From: CAJXZP01 sp041563475
GTDB lineage: Bacteria > Bacteroidota > Bacteroidia > Flavobacteriales_G > Salibacteraceae
Reading direction: 5' to 3'
Assembly (NCBI GenBank): GCA_041563475.1
Contig: JBFFMY010000034.1
Location: 1-29,294, forward strand
Length of the DNA stretch: 29,294 nucleotides
Part shown: in pieces, positions 24,034 through 29,294 of the stretch
Layout: every line of letters begins with the position of its first letter
Numbering within the stretch: the stretch's first letter is position 1
The notes under the pieces: model-generated
What the model was told of the DNA's origin: nothing
The model's input: the letters and a program-made list of their open reading frames with translations, nothing else
The model's database searches: none
Program-made: the position numbers and the translations under genes

Positions 24034-24041
24034 TAAATTTG
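24034..24041 (+). promoter_or_regulatory. Predicted lhgO -7 element (TAAATTTG)
   Basis: TAAATTTG is an exact TAnnTTTG match 17 nt before the ATG at 24059. TTAG at 24007-24010 could be the -33 element with a 23-nt spacer. Confidence 0.5.
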
Positions 24042-24058
24042 CAATCAAATACATTTTT

Positions 24059-25276
24059 ATGTCAAGATTTGATATTGCCATTATTGGTGGAGGAATTGTT
24101 GGAGTAGCATCTGCATATAAAATTCAAAAAAATCATCCCAAATTAAAAATACTACTGGTTGAAAAGGAAGATAAACTTTCTGCTCATCAAACCGGTCATA
24201 ATTCTGGTGTGATTCACTCTGGTTTATATTATACTCCTGGAAGTCACAAAGCGCGTAATTGCATGACTGGACGCGAAGAAATTGTTGCGTTTGCAAAAGA
24301 GTATGGAATTGACCATGATGTATGTGGGAAAGTCATTGCTGCGGTTAAGAAGGAAGAACTTCCCTACATGGATAAGATTTTGGATAACGGTATAAAAAAT
24401 GGTTTAACGGGTGTGAAAAAAATCTCTTCAGAAGAGATCAAAGAAATCGAACCATTTGTAGAGTCGATTGGCGGTCTATGGGTTCCGCAAACAGGAATTA
24501 TTGATTATGTTGGGGTGACCAATAAAATGGCCGAGTTGGTTGTAGAAATTAACCCAGATAGTAAAATTGTTTTAGGTGAGAAAGCATTGGATTTTATTGA
24601 AGAACCTGGAGGTAGTAGATTAATAACGGATAAAGCGGAGTATCATACTAAAAAGTACATCTTTTGCGCAGGGTTACAAGCGGATAGAATGGCACGAAAG
24701 GATGGAATAGATTTAAAAGAACGTGTTGTGGGATTTCGGGGTGATTATTATGTCCTAACCGATCAAGCGAAACATAAAGTGAAAAATTTAATTTACCCTG
24801 TACCGGATCCTGCGTTTCCGTTTTTAGGCGTGCATTTTACGCGAATGACCGAAGGACATACAGAATGCGGACCTTCTGCAGTTTTCACTTTTAAAAGAGA
24901 AGGGTATAAGAGAACAGATTTTAGTTTAATAGATACGGTGGAAGCTCTTGGGTATGGGGGGACATGGAAATTATTTATGAAAAATTTCAAATTTGGGATT
25001 GACGAACAAAGACGCGCATTTTCAAAAAAACTATTTCTAAAAACGCTTCAACGCGTAATTCCTTCATTAACGATGGATGACATTAAACCTGGAGGATCTG
25101 GGGTTAGAGCGTTGTTATTACGACAAGACGGAGATACCAAAGATGATTTTAGAATTATCACCAACAAAAACTCAATCCATGTATTAAATGCGCCTTCTCC
25201 TGCAGCTACAGCTAGTTTAGCCATTGGAGATGATATTCGTAAAATGGCAGAAGAGCATTTTGACTTCATGAAGTAA
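24059..25276 (+). CDS. lhgO: L-2-hydroxyglutarate oxidase
   Basis: LhgO is an FAD enzyme that oxidises L-2-hydroxyglutarate to 2-oxoglutarate, a metabolite-repair or salvage step feeding the TCA cycle. The 405-residue protein has the FAD-binding IAIIGGGIVGVASAYKI (7-23), then HQTGHNSGVIHSGLYYTPGSHKARNC, characteristic of this group of DAO-fold enzymes, and a C-terminal RQDGDTKDDFRI with NAPSPAATASLAIG. Length is close to E. coli LhgO (about 422). A glycosyltransferase gene starts 5 nt after its stop, so the two form an operon. Confidence 0.92.
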   Translation: MSRFDIAIIGGGIVGVASAYKIQKNHPKLKILLVEKEDKLSAHQTGHNSGVIHSGLYYTPGSHKARNCMTGREEIVAFAKEYGIDHDVCGKVIAAVKKEELPYMDKILDNGIKNGLTGVKKISSEEIKEIEPFVESIGGLWVPQTGIIDYVGVTNKMAELVVEINPDSKIVLGEKALDFIEEPGGSRLITDKAEYHTKKYIFCAGLQADRMARKDGIDLKERVVGFRGDYYVLTDQAKHKVKNLIYPVPDPAFPFLGVHFTRMTEGHTECGPSAVFTFKREGYKRTDFSLIDTVEALGYGGTWKLFMKNFKFGIDEQRRAFSKKLFLKTLQRVIPSLTMDDIKPGGSGVRALLLRQDGDTKDDFRIITNKNSIHVLNAPSPAATASLAIGDDIRKMAEEHFDFMK

Positions 25277-25281
25277 ACTTT

Positions 25282-26292
25282 ATGGATGCCAACTCCTTAG
25301 TTAGTATTGTTACCCCCTTCAAAAACACATCCAAGTTTTTAAGCGATACTTTACAATCTATCGTGAATCAAACGTACCCCAATTGGGAATTACTTATTGT
25401 AGATGATAATTCAACCGATAATGGGTATGCTATTGTTTCCGAATGGGCGAAAAAGGATTCCCGTATAAGACTCTTTAAAAGCACAGGCTCAGGAATTATT
25501 TCAGCGCTTCAATTGGCTTATTCTCAATCTAAAGGAGAGTTCATCACACGGATGGATTCCGATGATATTATGTCACCCGATAAATTGAAAATAATGGTGA
25601 ATGACCTGAAGACGTACGGAAAGGGAAATGTTTCTATAGGGTTGGTAAAGTATTTTTCAGAGGGGCAACTAGGGGATGGTTTTAAGAGCTATGAAAAATG
25701 GCTAAACCAACTTTCTAGTACTGGAACAAATTTCAGAGAAATTTATAAGGAGTGTGTAATTCCCTCACCGTGTTGGATGGTGCATAGAAGTGATTTCGAA
25801 AGCTGTGGAGCATTTGAATCATTTACTTACCCTGAGGATTATGATTTAACGTTTCGGATGTTTGAAGCGGAGTTAAAATGCATTCCCACCGATAGTATTT
25901 TACATCATTGGAGAGATTATCCACTTCGTGCATCGCGTACAGACTCTAATTATGCCGATAATACCTTTATGGATTTAAAGCTGCATTACTTTTTGAAATT
26001 ACATCGAATTGAAATAAAACCTCTAGTTGTTTGGGGTGCAGGAGCAAAGGGTAAAAACATTGCGAAAAAGCTACTAGAACTGAACGTTCCCTTTCATTGG
26101 GTGTGTGACAACCCTAAAAAAATTGGGAAAGAAATTTATGGACAACCCATGTTAGGCTTTCATGTTATTGACGATCTAGAAAATGCGCAAAACATAATAA
26201 CGGTTGCCAATCAAAATGCGCAATCTGAAATTAGAAATTTCTTTGATCAGAGAAAGAAGGAATCGTTGATTGATTATTTTTTCTTTTGCTAG
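25282..26292 (+). CDS. GT2 glycosyltransferase with C-terminal Rossmann-like domain
   Basis: The 336-residue protein has an N-terminal GT-A family 2 domain: VSIVTPFKNTSKFL, LLIVDDNSTD (38-46), a DxD in MDSDD (D92, D94) and, near residue 180, SFTYPEDYDLTFRM carrying the acceptor-site ED. From about 248 a second module starts LVVWGAGAKGKNIAKKLL and continues HWVCDNPKKIGKEIYGQPML, which looks like a nucleotide-binding Rossmann-like fold. The sugar donor and acceptor are unknown; surface polysaccharide or glycoprotein synthesis is likely. No other glycan genes are next to it. Its start is 5 nt after the lhgO stop. No terminator is seen. Confidence 0.85.
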   Translation: MDANSLVSIVTPFKNTSKFLSDTLQSIVNQTYPNWELLIVDDNSTDNGYAIVSEWAKKDSRIRLFKSTGSGIISALQLAYSQSKGEFITRMDSDDIMSPDKLKIMVNDLKTYGKGNVSIGLVKYFSEGQLGDGFKSYEKWLNQLSSTGTNFREIYKECVIPSPCWMVHRSDFESCGAFESFTYPEDYDLTFRMFEAELKCIPTDSILHHWRDYPLRASRTDSNYADNTFMDLKLHYFLKLHRIEIKPLVVWGAGAKGKNIAKKLLELNVPFHWVCDNPKKIGKEIYGQPMLGFHVIDDLENAQNIITVANQNAQSEIRNFFDQRKKESLIDYFFFC

Positions 26293-26316
26293 GAGAGAAA
26301 GAAGTAGCGGTTGAAA

Positions 26317-26859
26317 TTACTCTACGATTTTATAATCTTCTGTAAATTGCTCCCAATCAAAAATGAACTGTTCCATTATTTCATTTAATCTTTTAAGAAA
26401 AATAGGATTTGGAGAATCCATATTTTTGAAATAATCATCTTGATATTGCCCTAAATCATACTTGTGAAATACCGCTTTCGACATGGCATAAATGGTATTT
26501 TTAGAAGGGTGATTTAAACGAGAAAACAAGTTTGAATTCTTCTTTATTTCCTGTTTAAATACATCAATAGGTACGTCTAATAATTGCGCAAATTTCCGAT
26601 TAGCTTCATCCATTAAGCGTATGTCCTGATAATCGTTAAAATAACGCGGAATCATTTGCATATTACCGGTAATAACAACCCAAAGAAAGGGGTCGGATTT
26701 AGTAGGACAAAGTTGAGGTGTTGTTTTAAATTCGGGATCTGCACAAATTAATTCAGAAACGTCCTCGAATGCATCATCTACCATTTTGACGGTCGAAAAA
26801 ACGAAGAAGTCAACTAACTTCCTTTCGGTAATTTTTTTCTTAAAAAAAACGTCAAACAT
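26317..26859 (-). CDS. Protein of unknown function, 180 aa
   Basis: I do not recognise this protein. It has no signal peptide or TM segment. It is rich in charged and aromatic residues, probably mostly helical, with a C-terminal ILEMEQ-like stretch (KRLNEIMEQFIFDWEQFTEDY). LCPTKSDPFLWVVITGNMQMIPRYF is a likely buried core. It has three cysteines at most and no metal motif. The reading frame runs cleanly with codon use like its neighbours, so it is a real gene. It is convergent with the glycosyltransferase gene, 24 bp apart. Confidence 0.75.
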   Translation of the reverse strand: MFDVFFKKKITERKLVDFFVFSTVKMVDDAFEDVSELICADPEFKTTPQLCPTKSDPFLWVVITGNMQMIPRYFNDYQDIRLMDEANRKFAQLLDVPIDVFKQEIKKNSNLFSRLNHPSKNTIYAMSKAVFHKYDLGQYQDDYFKNMDSPNPIFLKRLNEIMEQFIFDWEQFTEDYKIVE

Positions 26860-27012
26860 TAAATTCCCGTATAATAGATGTGAATTACAAATTTGTTGGT
26901 ATCACAAACTTATTCGAGGAAGGAATTGAGTTTTGAACAATATCAGAAACTTTGTTAACATCGTTATTAACAATTTAATAATAATGTGAATAGCCAAATT
27001 TAGTCCAAGTAC

Positions 27013-27480
27013 TTAGTTAGTTACGCCAAATTTTAATAACATGGCATGGGTTGATTTTTGAAATTTTTTCTTGAAAGATGAGCTCCAACCAAGCAACCAT
27101 CCAGGCAGTCCAAGCGCTTGCTGACTCCATTTCCATAAATTAAATGCGTCTACATGCCGAATAATTTTCCCATTTTCGATCTCAAAATGAGCGACTACAT
27201 GGTTGACTACTGTTCTTTTGGTTTTTGAAAATGTATAGTGTGCAACCCATTTGGCATTCACCTCTGTTTCCGAAACTTCAGTTATTTCAAATTGAATTTC
27301 TAAATCTTTGGAATTCGAACAAAGCATTCTCCACATGTTTTTGGCTAAATCTCCTTTTATAGTGCCAAATGCAGGATCAGTAAATTCGATATCATCGCTA
27401 TAAAAACTAACCATGTGTTCCGCATCTAGATGTTGAAATGCAGTATAAAATTCGGTTATAATTCTTGAATTTTGATCCAT
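27013..27480 (-). CDS. SnoaL/NTF2-like family protein
   Basis: The 155-residue protein has the NTF2-like pattern: an N-terminal helix pair (IITEFYTAFQHLDAEHMVSFYSDDIEFTDPAFG), then beta-strands such as INAKWVAHYTFSKT-like VNAKWVAHYTFSK and HFEIENGKIIRHVDAFNLWKW. This matches polyketide-cyclase/SnoaL-like proteins that bind small hydrophobic ligands. The specific reaction is unknown; some members are enzymes, others only bind. A 24-nt imperfect palindrome lies directly upstream. A short, basic C-terminal tail (SSSFKKKFQKSTHAMLLKFGV) follows the fold. Confidence 0.85.
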   Translation of the reverse strand: MDQNSRIITEFYTAFQHLDAEHMVSFYSDDIEFTDPAFGTIKGDLAKNMWRMLCSNSKDLEIQFEITEVSETEVNAKWVAHYTFSKTKRTVVNHVVAHFEIENGKIIRHVDAFNLWKWSQQALGLPGWLLGWSSSFKKKFQKSTHAMLLKFGVTN

Positions 27481-27495
27481 TATATAAACTCAATT

Positions 27496-27519
27496 GAAAT
27501 CACTAAAATAGTGAATTTC
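27496..27519. repeat. Imperfect palindrome upstream of the SnoaL-like gene
   Basis: The plus strand has GAAATCACTA-AAA-TAGTGAATTTC: arms match except for one bulged A. It overlaps a near -7 element (TATTTTAG on the minus strand, 27503-27510) 22 nt from the ATG, where a repressor would act. No U-tract follows, so it is not a good terminator. Confidence 0.4.
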
Positions 27520-27557
27520 AAATGAGTATTCAGCTAAGTAGATGTGCTGAAGAAGTA

Positions 27558-29294
27558 CTAAAAATCAAGAGTTAACCCAAACATAAAGTTAACCCCAGCT
27601 TGAGGGAAATACCCTGCCATTTGGTAACCTCCGGCTTGATTGCTTTTTTGTGTATATGGATCTCCAATAGAGGGATCCCAATCGCTAGAATTATACTCAA
27701 AAACATACGCCCACGCATTATTAATATATAATGTGTTAAAGAGGTTTCGCACGGTAAAGTTGAAATTTATTTGTTTTAATCCTACTTGTTTTAAGGTATA
27801 GCCAAGGCGAATATCATTGGTAAAATAACCATCTAGTTTTCGTTTTTCGTTTTGTGTATTATCAAAATATTGTTCTCCTACATACTTTGAAATGAGAGAA
27901 ATTTCAAAATTATCTCTATCAGAAAATAATGGGGTTTGATACGTAAAAATATTTCCAATAATAACGCTTGGGGAAAAGGCGATATCGGTATTTTCTAATT
28001 CGTAAACTGATTGTCCTCCATTATACCAATCGTCCACATATTGGTTGAACGATTTAATTTTATTTTGACTCAGCGTAGCATTAATATTCCATTGAAATTT
28101 TTTGGTGATTTTATAGCCCAACTCCAATTCCATACCAGCTCTGTAACTATTGTCTACATTTTGTCTAATAGAACCCCCAACATCATTCACTGCCCCAGTC
28201 AAAACCAATTGATCTTTATACTGCATGTAATATAAATTAGCAGTTGCCAATATTTTTTTATTCCCAAAGCGGTAACCTGCTTCATAGTCATAAAGCGTTT
28301 CGTGTTTAGGGGTGAAACCAGAAGGGGAGTCAATGTAATCTCCTCGATTAGGTTCATGGTTTGCTACGGCAAAAGAAAAATACGCGCTAGATGCGCTATT
28401 CAATTTATAGTTTACACCTGCTTTTGGGTTAAAGAAAGTAAGTTGGTCATCTACATTTAAAAGGCGTTGGTCGTTATCTACACCATTTACTTTGTATACC
28501 ACTTGGCGAACTTGGAGGTCCATATTTAGGTTTAGTTTTTCGGTGGTTTGCCAATTTGCTTTTCCATATATATTCCAATCGGTTTTATTTCCTAAATTGT
28601 CGTAATACGTATCATTGATTTGAGAATTTGAAGCGTATTCTGCCCAAATCACTTCACCAAAATGAGACCCAGAATAGGCGTTATAACCCCCACCTAATAT
28701 ATAGTCAACGGTATTTTTTGTGTATGTAAAATTGAAAATCACCCCTCCAAATGAATTATCTAGCCATCTTCTTCTTATTATATTAGATTCGGTAATTGTG
28801 GTATCTCCAATCGTTACAGGTTCTATTCCATAATCCGCTAAATCTTCGCTACTTCCGCCAATAATTTTATTGAAATCCGTTCCTTTGTATTCTTCATAAT
28901 ACCCTTTGCCTAAAACATAAAAACCAGAAACGGAAAGCTTTATATCCGAATTTATGGCGTAATTCAAATGCAATTGATAATGGGTTTGAGAATAGTTGTC
29001 TACCTGGTTTTCGTAATCATAGGGATTAAAAGTTCTATTCGTTGCTATAGAATCTTTAGGAACTCCGTACCAAGCTTGATAGGTGTTTTCCTTCCCTCCA
29101 AAAGTGATAAACTTAGCAGAGAATTTTTTCCCGAAATAGGCTCCTTTGGCGTAATACGATGTTAAATCAGAAGTAGCACGATCAATATATCCATCAGAGG
29201 TTATTTTGGATAACCGGCCATCAAATGCAAAACCAGTCTTTGTCAATCCCGTACCAAAAAGTAGCGAGTTTCTAAACGTATTAAATGAGCCCAC
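27558..29294 (-). CDS. TonB-dependent receptor, C-terminal part (cut by the window edge)
   Basis: At least 578 residues are visible, all from the outer-membrane beta-barrel. The N-terminus, plug and any TonB box lie beyond 29294. Repeated amphipathic strands such as YQLHLNYAINSDIKLSVSG, AYFSFAVANHEPNRGDY, AGMELELGYKITKKFQW and FNFTVRNLFNTLYINNAW, and the end NFMFGLTLDF with C-terminal Phe, are typical. The extracellular loops are long. It imports some large substrate (a siderophore, cobalamin or glycan) using TonB energy, but the substrate cannot be told. No susD-like gene follows, which argues against a polysaccharide-utilisation locus. A terminator is not evident after its stop. Confidence 0.93.
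   Translation of the reverse strand: MGSFNTFRNSLLFGTGLTKTGFAFDGRLSKITSDGYIDRATSDLTSYYAKGAYFGKKFSAKFITFGGKENTYQAWYGVPKDSIATNRTFNPYDYENQVDNYSQTHYQLHLNYAINSDIKLSVSGFYVLGKGYYEEYKGTDFNKIIGGSSEDLADYGIEPVTIGDTTITESNIIRRRWLDNSFGGVIFNFTYTKNTVDYILGGGYNAYSGSHFGEVIWAEYASNSQINDTYYDNLGNKTDWNIYGKANWQTTEKLNLNMDLQVRQVVYKVNGVDNDQRLLNVDDQLTFFNPKAGVNYKLNSASSAYFSFAVANHEPNRGDYIDSPSGFTPKHETLYDYEAGYRFGNKKILATANLYYMQYKDQLVLTGAVNDVGGSIRQNVDNSYRAGMELELGYKITKKFQWNINATLSQNKIKSFNQYVDDWYNGGQSVYELENTDIAFSPSVIIGNIFTYQTPLFSDRDNFEISLISKYVGEQYFDNTQNEKRKLDGYFTNDIRLGYTLKQVGLKQINFNFTVRNLFNTLYINNAWAYVFEYNSSDWDPSIGDPYTQKSNQAGGYQMAGYFPQAGVNFMFGLTLDF

Noticed and set aside
28..29294. Defence islands, prophage, IS elements, integrons or CRISPR arrays
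   Set aside because: No transposase, integrase, Cas, restriction or toxin-antitoxin motifs, and no direct-repeat arrays, were found. Gene content and codon use are those of core chromosome.
27558..29294. The TonB-dependent receptor as the start of a SusC/SusD glycan locus
   Set aside because: No SusD-like lipoprotein or glycoside hydrolase gene follows the receptor; the next genes are a SnoaL-like protein and an unknown protein with a separate promoter-like region.

Overview
The window is ordinary chromosomal DNA of a low-GC Bacteroidota bacterium, most likely of the order Flavobacteriales. The evidence is a secreted protein with a type IX secretion (T9SS) C-terminal sorting domain, a DUF3822 protein beside rsmD and coaD, a TonB-dependent receptor ending in an aromatic residue, near absence of Shine-Dalgarno sequences, and repeated matches to the Bacteroidota -7 promoter element TAnnTTTG in front of genes. 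I see no insertion sequence, prophage, CRISPR array, tRNA or rRNA, and no sharp change in base composition that would mark an island.

Layout. 28-1298: pyrE and a NUDIX hydrolase, divergent with only 8 bp between start codons. 1288-5294, minus strand: a compact operon DUF3822-rsmD-coaD-thioredoxin-fold protein, preceded by a three-TM protein of unknown function with its own terminator. 5412-9580, plus: RecD/Dda-like helicase, PlsC-type acyltransferase and a T9SS cargo protein with Ig-like repeats and a PKD domain. 9583-11276, minus: dnaX, whose gamma-like N-terminal part and tau-specific C-terminal part lie in different frames joined at a run of ten A. 11413-12003, minus: small outer-membrane beta-barrel protein. 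12201-13296, plus: rpsF-rpsR-rplI. 13392-14627, minus: MacB/FtsX-type ABC permease. 14718-17310, plus: nadA-nadB (de novo NAD synthesis). 17411-20245, plus: mscL and aconitase. 20354-25276, plus: alpha/beta hydrolase, secreted OmpA-domain protein, UMF1/Atg22-type MFS transporter and L-2-hydroxyglutarate oxidase. 25282-26292, plus: GT2 glycosyltransferase with an extra Rossmann-like C-terminal domain. 26317-29294, minus: a 180-aa protein of unknown function, a SnoaL/NTF2-like protein and a TonB-dependent receptor cut by the window edge.

Most genes are housekeeping: pyrimidine, CoA and NAD synthesis, TCA cycle and metabolite repair, replication, ribosome and osmotic protection. The best candidate for new biology is the dnaX recoding site: the zero frame stops at the end of clamp-loader domain III on an A10 run, and the -1 frame is open from there through a tau-like C-terminus, followed by a potential hairpin. 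This could be programmed slippage making gamma and tau, as in E. coli or Thermus, or a sequence error. Other points worth checking are a perfect 29-bp-arm inverted repeat between dnaX and the beta-barrel gene, a pyrE promoter lying on the start codon of its divergent neighbour, a thioredoxin-fold protein without catalytic cysteines, and two palindromes that may be operators. I did not find a clear multi-gene undescribed system.
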